Assembly (NCBI GenBank): GCA_030836535.1
Contig: JAURPT010000156.1
Location: forward strand, 1-54,680
DNA: 54,680 nucleotides
Source of the DNA: Alphaproteobacteria bacterium
GTDB lineage: Bacteria; Pseudomonadota; Alphaproteobacteria; SMXS01
Direction of reading: 5' to 3'
The notes beneath the pieces are model-generated. The model saw only the letters and a list, made by a program, of their open reading frames with translations, did not search any database and was not told the origin of the DNA. How positions within the stretch are numbered: the first letter of the stretch is position 1; each line of letters starts with the position of its first letter. The position numbers and the translations under genes are program-made. Positions 25,932 through 35,550 of this stretch are shown in pieces.

Positions 25932-26968
25932 GATCCCAGCCCCAAGCGTTCGCCGGTTTGCTTACGGCCCAGAAGTCCTTGCCACCATTCTTTGTTTTCA
26001 AGATACCAATTAATGGTTTTCCTCAACCCTTCCTGCAGGCTCACAGAAGGCTGCCAATCCAGTTCCTCGACAATGCGGGTCGCATCAATGGCATAGCGGT
26101 AGTCGTGCCCAGGGCGATCTTTCACAAAGGCAATGAGATCCGCATAAGGTTTTTCTGTTGGCGCCAGATCATCAAGCGTTGCACAAAGCATTTTCACAAG
26201 GTCTATATTCCGGGCTTCTGCATTGCCACCAATATTATAGGACCGGCCAATCTGGCCTTCTGCCAGCACCTGCAAAAGCGCGTTCGCGTGATCTTCGACA
26301 TAGAGCCAGTCACGCACCTGCAGGCCCTGCTCATAGACTGGAATTGGCTCACCGGCCAATGCCTTGGAAAGCACCGTTGGAATGAGTTTTTCCGGGAACT
26401 GACATGGACCATAATTGTTGGAGCAATTCGTCATCAGCACGGGCAGGCCATAAGTCTTTCCCCAGGCGCGCACCAGATGATCAGCAGACGCCTTGCTGGC
26501 CGCATAAGGTGAGTTGGGCGCATAGGCGGCATCTTCTGTAAAGGCACCATCGTCACCCAGGCTGCCATAGACCTCGTCGGTTGAGACATGCAGAAAGCGG
26601 AAAGACGAAGGCATATCTTTGCTGCTCCAATAGCTCAGGGCTGCTTCCAGCAAATGATACGTACCCACAATATTGGTCGACACAAAATCTGCCGGGCCAT
26701 CGATTGACCTGTCTACGTGGGATTCTGCCGCCAAATGGATGATGGCATCTGGCTGGTGCGCTGCAAACACCTGCTGCAACGCATCTTCGTCTCGAATATC
26801 GGCCTGTACGAAACAATAATTTTCGTGTGCTGCAACAGAAGCCACGTTATCGAGGCTTGCTGCATAGCTCAGATTATCGAGGTTGATGACACCGTGCCCG
26901 GTGGTAATCGCCTGACGCACCACGGCTGAACCAATGAAGCCTGCACCCCCTGTCACCAAAATCTTCAC
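25928..26968 (-). CDS. rmlB: dTDP-glucose 4,6-dehydratase
   Basis: A 346-residue extended SDR that converts dTDP-glucose to dTDP-4-keto-6-deoxyglucose with bound NAD. Motifs in order are [27 protein letters not shown], the catalytic HVSTDEVYG and [14 protein letters not shown], then [14 protein letters not shown]. It overlaps rmlC by 4 bases (ATGA) and rmlD by 4 bases. It is second in the pathway but third from the end of the operon. Confidence 0.97.
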   Translation of the reverse strand: MKILVTGGAGFIGSAVVRQAITTGHGVINLDNLSYAASLDNVASVAAHENYCFVQADIRDEDALQQVFAAHQPDAIIHLAAESHVDRSIDGPADFVSTNIVGTYHLLEAALSYWSSKDMPSSFRFLHVSTDEVYGSLGDDGAFTEDAAYAPNSPYAASKASADHLVRAWGKTYGLPVLMTNCSNNYGPCQFPEKLIPTVLSKALAGEPIPVYEQGLQVRDWLYVEDHANALLQVLAEGQIGRSYNIGGNAEARNIDLVKMLCATLDDLAPTEKPYADLIAFVKDRPGHDYRYAIDATRIVEELDWQPSVSLQEGLRKTINWYLENKEWWQGLLGRKQTGERLGLGS

Positions 26969-27546
26969 GAGCCTGCACCCGACGCTCGCTCAACGCTGAA
27001 AGGCGATACAAATTCTTCAAACGCGGGAGCATCCCTGTCTTTCTCTGACAAATTGGGCGTGCCATCCACTGCCGGCCAGGCGATGCCGAGCTGCCTGTCA
27101 TCATATTTGACAGCAAGCTCGCATTCCGGCGCATAGGGCGCTGAACATTTATAGAGAACTTCAGTATTGGCCTCCAAGGTCATGAAGCCATGAAGAAACC
27201 CCTCAGCTATGTATAGCTGATGGCCATTATCGGCAGACAGTTCAACGCCCACCCACTGGCCATAGGTTGAAGAGCCGTTGCGAATATCGACTGCGACATC
27301 ATATATCCGCCCACGGCCTACACGCAGAAGTTTGACTTGGGCATGGGGTGGCGCCTGACAATGTAATCCCCTCACCGTTCCGGCCTGTCGGGAAAAGGAC
27401 TGATTGTCCTGTACAAACTCTGTATCAATGCCAGCTTGCTTGAACGCGGCTGCATTCCATGTTTCCACAAAAAAGCCACGACGGTCTTCATGCCGTGCGG
27501 GTTCGACAACCAAAACACCTGGAATGTCTGTTCCCTCAATCTTCAT
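26965..27546 (-). CDS. rmlC: dTDP-4-dehydrorhamnose 3,5-epimerase
   Basis: A 193-residue cupin-type epimerase acting on dTDP-4-keto-6-deoxyglucose. The signature [18 protein letters not shown] includes the catalytic histidine. [21 protein letters not shown]-like segments and [11 protein letters not shown] are also recognisable. The ATG at 27546 is chosen because the frame upstream belongs to the overlapping glycosyltransferase gene (4-base overlap). It completes a full RmlABCD set. Confidence 0.95.
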   Translation of the reverse strand: MKIEGTDIPGVLVVEPARHEDRRGFFVETWNAAAFKQAGIDTEFVQDNQSFSRQAGTVRGLHCQAPPHAQVKLLRVGRGRIYDVAVDIRNGSSTYGQWVGVELSADNGHQLYIAEGFLHGFMTLEANTEVLYKCSAPYAPECELAVKYDDRQLGIAWPAVDGTPNLSEKDRDAPAFEEFVSPFSVERASGAGS

Positions 27547-28541
27547 GACAGTCCGCGTCTGATCCTGCTTCGCAAAAACATATTCACCACTGTGTAATAC
27601 CCCTGTAGCAACCAAACTTGCCACAGCGGATAACCACTATATTTTCGGAGAAACAACTTTCTGCTCTCGTGAAACCTGACCGTACCAATATTTGGGCCAT
27701 CTTTCTCGTCAACGATGTGATTGTGAAACACCGACGTCGAGGGATCGTAGACAATGCGTCCACCATGCCGCTGCACCAAGACCGTCATTGTCGCCTCTTC
27801 GCAATAAAGGAAAAATTCTTCATCAAAGAAGCCCGCTTGCTCAAAAAAGCGCATGGAGACCAACTGACAGCACCCATGAATTTCTTCAACCACACTTGGG
27901 CAATCCAAAGGCGCATCGATCAAATAGACCGGAGACTGTTTTACAAAGAACCGCATGGGCCCGCGTGGCATGAGTATTTCGTCTCTGAATGTATGCGTGC
28001 GCAGTGGGCTCTGATCGTTCCCATCCGGGCCCAACACACGCGGGGCAACGACCAAATTCTTATTATCGTCGAATAACCGCCGGGCAAGAACGGATACACC
28101 GTCTACCTGCGAGATCAGGACATCTGGATTAACGATAAGGGCCGCATCAGCACCCAGATCAGCAGCCAGACGCAGACCTAGATTGTTACCGCTTCCGTAG
28201 CCGTCATTCCGGTCATTCTTGATGAAGGCCAGAAGGCCATGGGATGTTGCGCAGTCTTTCATTTGAAACGCAACATCATCAACTGAACCGATGATGCAAT
28301 CTGGTCTGAAGCTGCACAGCCAGTCTTTAATTTCGGTGACGCATGCTGATGCAGAGGCGTTGTCGACGATAATGATCGACAGTGAGGGATAGTCTTGCTG
28401 GACCAGTTTTTCGATACAGTTTCTGACATGCCCTGGCGTGTTGTAGTTCAACACAATAGCTGAGATGTGAGGCACCGCATCACTAACGCCAAGGTTATCT
28501 ATTTTTTCCAGCCTATTCACGTTCCTGAAGTCTTTTGGCAA
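27543..28541 (-). CDS. Glycosyltransferase family 2
   Basis: A 332-residue GT-A glycosyltransferase. The N-terminal ISAIVLNYNTPGHVRNCIEKL and SIIIVDNASA open the nucleotide-sugar fold, and ALIVNPDVLIS carries the DxD-like metal-binding aspartate. NDGYGSGNNLGLR is typical of the rhamnosyltransferase-like branch. No membrane helix dominates, although the C terminus (WQVWLLQGYYTVVNMFLRS) is hydrophobic and may touch the membrane. It overlaps rmlC by 4 bases and the second glycosyltransferase by 29. It probably transfers rhamnose or another 6-deoxysugar made by the adjacent genes (inference). Confidence 0.88.
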   Translation of the reverse strand: MPKDFRNVNRLEKIDNLGVSDAVPHISAIVLNYNTPGHVRNCIEKLVQQDYPSLSIIIVDNASASACVTEIKDWLCSFRPDCIIGSVDDVAFQMKDCATSHGLLAFIKNDRNDGYGSGNNLGLRLAADLGADAALIVNPDVLISQVDGVSVLARRLFDDNKNLVVAPRVLGPDGNDQSPLRTHTFRDEILMPRGPMRFFVKQSPVYLIDAPLDCPSVVEEIHGCCQLVSMRFFEQAGFFDEEFFLYCEEATMTVLVQRHGGRIVYDPSTSVFHNHIVDEKDGPNIGTVRFHESRKLFLRKYSGYPLWQVWLLQGYYTVVNMFLRSRIRRGLS

Positions 28542-29481
28542 GCGTACGGTTCACGAAGGAGTAGTATCCCTGCAGAATCCAGTTCTGCCAGAATGGGTAG
28601 GCGCTGTACTTCTTGAGCAACAACTTTCGGCTGACATTAAGCCGGTAGCTCTTGAGAAGCACATCACCCTGGAGGTTGAGCAAGTGATCGTGAAAGATTG
28701 TCACTGCTGGCTCAAATATCAGATGACCATGATGCTTCTGGATCATCCGGTTCATCACTTCTTCTTCATAATAGAGGAAGAAGTCTTCATCGAAATATCC
28801 ATACGCCTTGAAGAAGGACATTCTGACCAGAAAACAACATCCCACGACTTCCTCTACGATTGATGGTCTGTCCATGGGGACACTAATCAACCTGTCCGGC
28901 ATCTTCTTGGTGAACAGGCGCATGGGGCCACGTGGGATCAATAGCTCCTCCATAAACCGCCATGGCCGCAGCGGGTATTGATCATTTCCCTCCGGGTCCA
29001 ACGCCCGTGGGGCAACAACAAGATTATCATTGTCGTCAAAAAGACGTGCAACCAACTTGGAAATATCATCGCTGTTTTGTAGCTGCACATCCGGATTCAC
29101 AATGAGGCTTGCCGCAGCATCAAACCTTTCGGCAATACGCAATCCGATATTGTTGCCTTTGCCATAACCGTCATTTTCATGGTTCTTGATGAAACAGATA
29201 AAACCGTGGGGCTGCGCTTCATCTCCACGCCCTACATAGTCGGAAACCTCAGATGTCGTCCCAACCAGCACGTCAAAGTCCTGCTTTTCCAGCCAGTCCT
29301 CAATTTCGGTAATACAATCAGGCGCGGAAGCGTTGTCGACAATGATAATGGATAGAGACGGATAATCCTGCTGTCGCAATCGCTCAATGCATATCTTCAA
29401 GTGTGCGGCTGAGTTGTAATTCAGCACGACAGCAGACACATGTCTGGGCTGCTCTGTCTCAGGCTCAATATTCATAATCAT
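28513..29481 (-). CDS. Glycosyltransferase family 2, paralogue of the neighbour
   Basis: A 322-residue GT-A glycosyltransferase closely related to the next gene in the operon. Both share VVLNYNS/T near the N terminus, SIIIVDNASA, an NDGYG-GNN-GLR segment, NPDV, and PRGPMR followed by VEE and a GCC/QLV block. The C-terminal FWQNWILQGYYSFVNR repeats in both. They look like an old tandem duplication followed by divergence, suggesting two successive sugar transfers. The start overlaps nothing; 26 bases separate it from the sulfotransferase stop. Confidence 0.88.
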   Translation of the reverse strand: MIMNIEPETEQPRHVSAVVLNYNSAAHLKICIERLRQQDYPSLSIIIVDNASAPDCITEIEDWLEKQDFDVLVGTTSEVSDYVGRGDEAQPHGFICFIKNHENDGYGKGNNIGLRIAERFDAAASLIVNPDVQLQNSDDISKLVARLFDDNDNLVVAPRALDPEGNDQYPLRPWRFMEELLIPRGPMRLFTKKMPDRLISVPMDRPSIVEEVVGCCFLVRMSFFKAYGYFDEDFFLYYEEEVMNRMIQKHHGHLIFEPAVTIFHDHLLNLQGDVLLKSYRLNVSRKLLLKKYSAYPFWQNWILQGYYSFVNRTLAKRLQERE

Positions 29482-29507
29482 CCATCACATATACAATCAT
29501 CCGCAGC

Positions 29508-30431
29508 CTAATCGACCGCTCCACCATTCTGCAACCAATGGGCATAGTCCTTCGGCAGTTTGGCCATGGCAGCGTCGTATAGCGCAAAGTCTTCTTCGTC
29601 TAGCACATCGACCCAGCGGCCATTCGTCCCTTTGTGGATGAACGTATCCGCCCCACCCTTAAAGGCGTTTGCCGTATTAGAGCCCACGACTTTGCCAGGG
29701 TCCTTCTTGACAGACGAAAAGGTGCAACGATCAACGACAGCATCCCATTGCCTGGCTGGCACGTCGATATCCAGATAGTTGGCTATGCGCCGCATTTCGC
29801 CATCCAAATCCGCCAACAGATCATTGAAATGGACCATCAGAATGTTAGGCAGATGACGATGGTCCCAGAATGTCTTGGCATGGCGCAGATGCGACCAATA
29901 GGGGTAGCCGTCACTCTCCCAATCAAACCAGCCCTTACTAATCCAGTTTCGCCAGTTGAGTTTGATATCATCCACATAGCGCGGGAAAGGGTCCCCTACC
30001 CGCCTTGGCATAGTGTTCATGGCCTCAAAGAAGCCTTCCGGGTGGCTGCTGTGATGGTTCAACAGCGACATAAACACATCCCGCGGGTCCCGCGACACAG
30101 CGATATATTTCACCTCTTTGAAATAAGGCAGGCCGTCCAGCGGCAGATGCGACTTCATCGACCGCCGATGGGGCTGCGCCTCCAACATGGCCATCATGTC
30201 ATCCAGGGGGTTCATCCGGAAATCCACCCAGGGGCAGAAGTCCATCACTGGGGCAGGCAGATTGCCATCAGGAAACAAAAGATTGGCCACGATCGTCTGC
30301 GTGAAGGTGGTGCCCGACTTGTACGAGGTCGCCACGACAATATCATCTGGCCGCGGTTTGAAGTCGTACCAGCGTGTTGTGTCCAAATGGTGATTCTGGT
30401 ACACATGCGTCACCACTGGCAAGTCGCCCAT
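29508..30431 (-). CDS. PAPS-dependent sulfotransferase
   Basis: A 307-residue cytosolic-type sulfotransferase. The 5'-phosphosulfate loop is ATSYKSGTTFTQTIV near residue 33, and the 3'-phosphate motif is AVSRDPRDVFMSLLNHH near residue 110. The C-terminal GKVVGSNTANAFKGGADTFI resembles the RKG region that grips PAPS. The enzyme transfers sulfate to a hydroxyl or amine. It is the first gene of the operon with two glycosyltransferases and rmlCBDA, so a sulfated glycan or glycolipid is the likely product. The ATG at 30431 follows GGGAGGGAAG. Confidence 0.9.
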   Translation of the reverse strand: MGDLPVVTHVYQNHHLDTTRWYDFKPRPDDIVVATSYKSGTTFTQTIVANLLFPDGNLPAPVMDFCPWVDFRMNPLDDMMAMLEAQPHRRSMKSHLPLDGLPYFKEVKYIAVSRDPRDVFMSLLNHHSSHPEGFFEAMNTMPRRVGDPFPRYVDDIKLNWRNWISKGWFDWESDGYPYWSHLRHAKTFWDHRHLPNILMVHFNDLLADLDGEMRRIANYLDIDVPARQWDAVVDRCTFSSVKKDPGKVVGSNTANAFKGGADTFIHKGTNGRWVDVLDEEDFALYDAAMAKLPKDYAHWLQNGGAVD

Positions 30432-30576
30432 ACTTCCCTCCCGACCCTAAATTCAGCTTAGTTAAGGTCTGCTTTCCGACATTACCTGTCAAGCTGCACT
30501 CTGTTGTTGCGGGCGTCTTCATTAGCAGGCAGTCTCATTTCATATTTCAGAAGACACATCCTTGGGGGAGGACACA

Positions 30577-32196
30577 ATGGAATGGCAACATGGGGACCTG
30601 ATCGATGCGATTGCCCCGCTGATCCCGGCTGACGCACCAGCGACCATTCATGGTGACAAAATCATCTATTGGCCGGAATTTAACCGGCGCACCAATGCCA
30701 TGGCGCGTAATTTGATCGAGATGGGCATCGGACCGGGTGCCAAGGTTGGGTTTTATATGCGCAACATGCCAAACTATACGGAAACACTCGCGGCCTGTTT
30801 TCGTGCCCGGCTCGTGCATGTGAACGTCAATTACCGCTACCAGACAGACGAACTGCACTACATCTTCGATAATTCAGATTCCGAAGTCGTGGTCTATGAT
30901 CCTGAATTCGCTGACAAAATTGCAGAACTACAGCCCCGGCTGCCCAGTGTGAAAGCCTGGGTGGAGATCAACAATCACGCCCCATTGGCCAATGATTTTG
31001 CCATTGCCTATGAAAGCCTGACCGAAGGCGACGGCAGTAATCTCGACATCAAGCGGTCGCCGGATGACATGCTGTTCATCTATACCGGCGGCACCACCGG
31101 CATGCCCAAGGGGGTGATGTGGCGGGTACAGGACTTGCGCCAGGCGCAGCTGGACGCCGCCTCTGTCATGGGCCCTCAACCTATGACACTGGAAGAGCAT
31201 ATCGAGCGGGTGAAAGAATTTATCGAAATCGGCCTGCCCAGAGCCATTCCCGCCTGCCCGCTGATGCACGGCACGGGGTTGTTTTCTGCCATGGGGGCCA
31301 TTATTGGTGGTGGGGCCATTGCCACCCTGCCCACCATGAACCATTTTGACCCGGCAGAACTGCTGCAACAGGCGGAACAGCACAAGATCACGGCCATGGC
31401 CATTGTCGGCGATGCCTTTGCCAAACCCATGCTACAGACATTGGAAGAAAACCCCGGCAAGTATGATCTCTCCTCGCTAGAAACCATCACCTCGTCGGGC
31501 ACCATGTGGAGCCGCGAGGTCAAACAGGGCATCCTGAAGCACATTCCAGAAGTTACGCTGAGCGATTCTTTTGGCGCCTCTGAAGCCGTGGGCTTCGGCT
31601 ATTCCCTGACTACCGCAGAAGGCGAAACACAGACGGCCAAATTCCAGGTGACGGAATTCTGTAAAGTCTTCTCGGAAGATGACCGGGAAATTGAGCCAGG
31701 CAGCGGCGAAAAAGGCTTTATTGCACGGGCTGGCTGCATCCCGGTCGGCTATTACAAGGACGAGAAAAAAACGGCTGAGACCTTCAAGACCATCGATGGC
31801 GTGCGCTACTCCATTCCCGGCGACTGGTGCACCGTGGAAAAAGACGGCACGTTGACCCTGTTGGGCCGCGGCTCCGTCTGCATCAACACCGCTGGTGAAA
31901 AAGTCTTCCCCGAAGAAGTGGAAGAAACACTGAAGGAACACCCTGCAGTACAGGATGCCCTGGTCGTTGGCGTACCAGATGACAAATGGGGCAATGCCGT
32001 AACTGGTGTGGTGCAGCTGAATGCCGGGGTCAATGCTGGCGAAGATGAATTGCGCGCTCATGTGCGCGACAATCTGGCCGGTTACAAAGTACCCAAGCGC
32101 ATTCTGATGCGGGACGACCTGAAGCGGGCTCCCAACGGCAAAGCAGATTACAAAGGCACTACACAGTTCGCCCTGGAAAGTCTGGGTCTTGCCTGA
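30577..32196 (+). CDS. AMP-forming acyl-CoA synthetase
   Basis: A 539-residue adenylate-forming ligase producing acyl-CoA. YTGGTTGMPKGVMW is the phosphate-binding motif, SFGASEAVGFGYSL the adenine/substrate segment, GRGSVCINTAGEKVFPEEVEE the hinge region, and KRAPNGKADYKG the C-terminal catalytic lysine. The ATG at 30577 follows GGGGGAGG; a TTG five codons earlier lies inside that site and is unlikely. It is distinct from the ligase at 10118-11692, being the VIIa-type often seen near steroid or branched-acid genes. Its end overlaps mmcB by 8 bases. Confidence 0.92.
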   Translation: MEWQHGDLIDAIAPLIPADAPATIHGDKIIYWPEFNRRTNAMARNLIEMGIGPGAKVGFYMRNMPNYTETLAACFRARLVHVNVNYRYQTDELHYIFDNSDSEVVVYDPEFADKIAELQPRLPSVKAWVEINNHAPLANDFAIAYESLTEGDGSNLDIKRSPDDMLFIYTGGTTGMPKGVMWRVQDLRQAQLDAASVMGPQPMTLEEHIERVKEFIEIGLPRAIPACPLMHGTGLFSAMGAIIGGGAIATLPTMNHFDPAELLQQAEQHKITAMAIVGDAFAKPMLQTLEENPGKYDLSSLETITSSGTMWSREVKQGILKHIPEVTLSDSFGASEAVGFGYSLTTAEGETQTAKFQVTEFCKVFSEDDREIEPGSGEKGFIARAGCIPVGYYKDEKKTAETFKTIDGVRYSIPGDWCTVEKDGTLTLLGRGSVCINTAGEKVFPEEVEETLKEHPAVQDALVVGVPDDKWGNAVTGVVQLNAGVNAGEDELRAHVRDNLAGYKVPKRILMRDDLKRAPNGKADYKGTTQFALESLGLA

Positions 32197-32680
32197 GGCA
32201 GGTCCAGACGATTTCACGCTCCCCGTTGATGGCCGCCAATCTCCCGAAGCAACCGCCATTCTTCAGGGTACACGGCGCTTGCTGTATCATCATGGCATTC
32301 AGACGATTACCGAATGGAAGCTACCTACAGGCAGGCGTGTTGATATAGCCGGGTTAGACCGCAAGGGTCGGTTTACCATTGTCGAAGTGAAATCCAGCCC
32401 TACCGACTTCAAGGTGGACACCAAGTGGGAGGAATATCTCGACTGGGCCGATGATTACTATTTCGCCGTGAATACAGACTTCCCGACCGACCTGCTGCCC
32501 GCCGACCATGGCCTGATCATCGCTGATGCTTTCGGCGCAGAAATCATCCGCCCTTCCACGGCTTTATCGCTCGCCTCTGCCCGCCGCACGGCGATGACAC
32601 GAGACTTCGCACGAGTGGCGGCACAGCGCATTTTCCATGCTCAAGACCCATTGACCAAAGACAGCATCAACCATGCCTAA
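32189..32680 (+). CDS. mmcB: MmcB family DNA repair protein (DUF1052)
   Basis: A 163-residue protein of the DUF1052/MmcB family, known from Caulobacter as needed for survival of mitomycin C damage and reported mainly in Alphaproteobacteria. It contains a PD-(D/E)xK-like nuclease core: RRVDIAGLD followed by RFTIVEVKSSPTDF. The WEEYLDWADDYYFAVN segment is strongly conserved in the family. The apparent start is a TTG inside the end of the acyl-CoA synthetase gene, preceded by GGAAAG, implying coupling; no in-frame ATG exists nearby. The gene stands apart from any other repair gene. Confidence 0.85.
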   Translation: MPEAGPDDFTLPVDGRQSPEATAILQGTRRLLYHHGIQTITEWKLPTGRRVDIAGLDRKGRFTIVEVKSSPTDFKVDTKWEEYLDWADDYYFAVNTDFPTDLLPADHGLIIADAFGAEIIRPSTALSLASARRTAMTRDFARVAAQRIFHAQDPLTKDSINHA

Positions 32681-32752
32681 CTAAATTGTAAAACTTCCTA
32701 ACACTATGGTAGACCCTTAGTAATTATCAGTACTGGCACGAGTATCAAATTC

Positions 32753-33889
32753 ATGGACGACACAATTGCAGTGAATGGCACCACCCAAGATGCCTTCGCA
32801 GCAGTCAAAGACGCTTTCGCACAAAACTTCGCCGAAGGGCTTGAGGTTGGTGCCAGCCTTTCTGTGACCCTGAAGGGAGAGCCGGTCGTCGATATTTGGG
32901 CGGGCGATATTGACACAGAGAAATCTCGTCCCTGGCAACGCGATACGCTGGTCAATGTGTGGTCCACCACCAAGGGTGTGACAGCCATGGCCATCGCCAT
33001 TCTGGTTGACCGGGGCTTGTTGAACTATCGTGATCCCGTTTCCCAATATTGGCCGGATTTTGCCCAATTGGGTAAAAGCGACGTCACCGTCGGCCAGCTT
33101 CTATCCCACCAGGCAGGCCTGTGCGGCTTCCGCGAAAAGACCACTGTTGAAGACTATTACAATTGGTCCCGCATGTGCCGCCGCCTGGCGGCCATGAAGC
33201 CATTCTGGCCGCTGGGTGAAGGCAGTGGCTATCATGCCGTCACCTTTGGTTATCTCGCTGGTGAGCTGATCCGCCGTATCGACGGTCGTACGCCCGGGAC
33301 ATTCATTCGGGAAGAACTGGCGGAACCTTTAGGCACTGAATTCTGGGTCGGGCTGCCCGAAGACCTTGAAGAGCGCCTCTCCCTTGTCATCAAGCCACCC
33401 CAGCCTGCGCAATTGGTTAGCGACAACGCGCCGGACTATGTCATTGCCACCATGGCCAACCCGCCTATTGACCCGGAATTCCCCCATGATCGGGGCTGGC
33501 GTGCGGCAGAAATACCCGCCGCCAACGGGCATGGCACCGCAAATGGTCTGGCTCGGCTCTACAGCGCGTTTGCCAATGGCGGCTCCGTCGATGGCATCAA
33601 GATCGTTGGGCGCGACACCATCAAACGCGCCACAGCAGAACAATGCAATGGCGTTGACCGTAATCTCGGCCTGGAAGCAAGCTGGGCGGCCGGTTTCAGC
33701 CGCAACGGACGCGGCATGTACGGCCCCAATGCAGATAGTTTCGGCCATAGCGGATTTGGTGGCTCCATGGCTTTTGCCGACCCCTCAGCCAAGCTCAGCG
33801 TCGGTTACACCATGAACCAGATGCATTCTAACCTGCAGGGCGACCCACGCACCCTGCGACTGGTTGAAGCGATTTATAACTGCCTGTAA
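32753..33889 (+). CDS. Serine hydrolase, class C beta-lactamase family (EstB-like)
   Basis: A 378-residue protein of the beta-lactamase/esterase fold. The catalytic SxxK is STTK at residues 71-74 (NVWSTTKG), and the second motif Y-x-x is in GSGYHAVTFGYLAGELI. The C-terminal FGHSGFGGSMAFADP replaces the KTG box with HSG, which is usual for esterases such as EstB and LACTB. No signal peptide is visible, so it is probably cytosolic and acts on ester or lactone substrates. The ATG at 32753 lacks a good ribosome site; this start is moderately certain. Confidence 0.87.
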   Translation: MDDTIAVNGTTQDAFAAVKDAFAQNFAEGLEVGASLSVTLKGEPVVDIWAGDIDTEKSRPWQRDTLVNVWSTTKGVTAMAIAILVDRGLLNYRDPVSQYWPDFAQLGKSDVTVGQLLSHQAGLCGFREKTTVEDYYNWSRMCRRLAAMKPFWPLGEGSGYHAVTFGYLAGELIRRIDGRTPGTFIREELAEPLGTEFWVGLPEDLEERLSLVIKPPQPAQLVSDNAPDYVIATMANPPIDPEFPHDRGWRAAEIPAANGHGTANGLARLYSAFANGGSVDGIKIVGRDTIKRATAEQCNGVDRNLGLEASWAAGFSRNGRGMYGPNADSFGHSGFGGSMAFADPSAKLSVGYTMNQMHSNLQGDPRTLRLVEAIYNCL

Positions 33890-33892
33890 CGC

Positions 33893-34900
33893 CTAGAGTT
33901 CCAGTCGATAGGCTTTCTTCGCCGTGTCGTGGAACAGCCACGTCTTTTCCGCCTCTGAATAGCCTGCGGCCATCTTCTTGAAGGCATTCCACAGAACGGC
34001 ATAGGACACGGACACCTTGTCGACCGGGAAGTTGCTTTCGAACATGCACCGCTCCGACCCGAACACCTCAATGGAGTGGTCGTAATAGGCACGTGTTGCA
34101 TCCATCAGCTCGTCAGATGTTGCAGGCTTGGCATTCTTGTGAAAGCCAAAGCCATTCACAGCCATAGCTACCCCACCGATTTTGGCATAGACGTTTTCAC
34201 ACTTGGCCAGCTCAGCCACATCCTTGCGCCACTGCTCCAGTATTTCTGCGCGTTTGCCTTCATAAGGCCCGATGCCCAATGGCCCACCGAAGTGGTCAAA
34301 GATGATGGGTACGTCCGGATGCGCCCGCGCCAAATCGGTCAATTGCGGGATCTGGTGATGATAGCACCAGGCATCAAAACTAAGGTCATACTTGGCCAGC
34401 CGGGAAAAGCCTTCCCGAAAGGTGCTGTCCAGCATCATGTTTTCAAATGGGTTGGAATGAGAATTCTTCACCCCGGGATCCGCATCCCAGCCAGCAGCAT
34501 GACGAATACCCCGGAACCGCTCCGGCGCCGCCGCAATATGGGCCTCCAGCACCTCATCGACAGCGGCCCCTAGGTTGAGGTCCGCTGTTGAGACGATCCC
34601 CGCACAGGCGCGCATGGGGCCATATTCGCAAGAGGCACTCTGGGCCGCGATACCGTTGACGAATTCTGTCTCACCAACAACCGCCATATGCTCTGGTGCC
34701 CCTGCCCGATACATCGACGAACATTCCACAAACACCGTCGCCACGATGTTGTGGCCGCTATCTGTATCCAGGCGCAATTCCCGCAACAGATAAGTATCGC
34801 CATTGCGATCCCAAAGATGGTGATGCGGGTCGATAATCGGCAGGCCAGGCTCAAGGATTTCTTCGGTGACCTGGGCCAACCATTCATCATTATCCGGCAT
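33893..34900 (-). CDS. Amidohydrolase family protein (TIM-barrel, PF04909 type)
   Basis: A 335-residue metal-dependent hydrolase of the amidohydrolase-2 group. The first metal motif is IIDPHHHLWD at residue 22, followed by the barrel histidines in FDAWCYHHQIPQ and PIIFDHFGGPLG, and a late aspartate in ESNFPVDK. Relatives hydrolyse lactones such as 2-pyrone-4,6-dicarboxylate or decarboxylate aromatic acids. It is probably transcribed with the DUF2238 membrane protein and NTF2-like gene upstream (11-base gap, then a 4-base overlap). The precise substrate is unknown. Confidence 0.86.
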   Translation of the reverse strand: MPDNDEWLAQVTEEILEPGLPIIDPHHHLWDRNGDTYLLRELRLDTDSGHNIVATVFVECSSMYRAGAPEHMAVVGETEFVNGIAAQSASCEYGPMRACAGIVSTADLNLGAAVDEVLEAHIAAAPERFRGIRHAAGWDADPGVKNSHSNPFENMMLDSTFREGFSRLAKYDLSFDAWCYHHQIPQLTDLARAHPDVPIIFDHFGGPLGIGPYEGKRAEILEQWRKDVAELAKCENVYAKIGGVAMAVNGFGFHKNAKPATSDELMDATRAYYDHSIEVFGSERCMFESNFPVDKVSVSYAVLWNAFKKMAAGYSEAEKTWLFHDTAKKAYRLEL

Positions 34901-34911
34901 TTTACGTTCCC

Positions 34912-35550
34912 TTATGCGTGTACGGAATCATCAGAAAACGCCTGTGTGATCAACAGGCATACAAGTGCGCCAAAGCTGGCAAGTACCATATCTTTTTGCG
35001 CGTCAAATTCATCACCCTGGGTGCCCAGATAGGCCTCTCCCGCCTCCGGGCTGACAATCAGCACCGCCGCCCATTCAATCAGCTCATAAATACCGCTGGC
35101 GGCTACACTGAGCGCGAGGACCATGATGAACAACCAGCGGCCGCGAATGGGTGAATGGCGAATGACATATTCCCGCAGCGGATAGGTTAGCAGCAGGCCG
35201 AACGAGGCGTGCACCACCCGGTCATAATTGTTGCGATCCCAGCCAAACCAGTTCTGCATCCAGAAGCCCATGGGCGTTTCTGCATAGGTGTAATGCGCTC
35301 CCACTGAATACAACGCCATGAAGATGAAGATCAGCAGATAGGACAGCTCCGAGAAAGGCTGGCTGCGGTGGTTGCGCCAGACATAGATGGCAAACAACAC
35401 GACCAACACATTTTCAATCGCCCAGTCTGTCGGATAGACAGGGCGGATCGCCATAATGATCCACAACAGGACATAGAGCCCGAGCAGTATTTGCAGAAAA
35501 CGGTTCTGCCGAAACGGTGTCAGCGCAGGTGAGGAAGTTGTTGTGATCAT
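34912..35550 (-). CDS. DUF2238 (YjdF-like) integral membrane protein
   Basis: A 212-residue polytopic membrane protein with about five to six hydrophobic segments, roughly at residues 17-38, 45-57, 70-84, 113-125, 142-165 and 192-206. The block NYDRVVHASFGLLLTYPLREY and the GTQGDEFDAQKDMVLA segment are the DUF2238/YjdF family signatures. The family has no established function. It overlaps the upstream NTF2-like gene by 4 bases and precedes the amidohydrolase gene by 11 bases, so the three are likely one transcript. Confidence 0.85.
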   Translation of the reverse strand: MITTTSSPALTPFRQNRFLQILLGLYVLLWIIMAIRPVYPTDWAIENVLVVLFAIYVWRNHRSQPFSELSYLLIFIFMALYSVGAHYTYAETPMGFWMQNWFGWDRNNYDRVVHASFGLLLTYPLREYVIRHSPIRGRWLFIMVLALSVAASGIYELIEWAAVLIVSPEAGEAYLGTQGDEFDAQKDMVLASFGALVCLLITQAFSDDSVHA

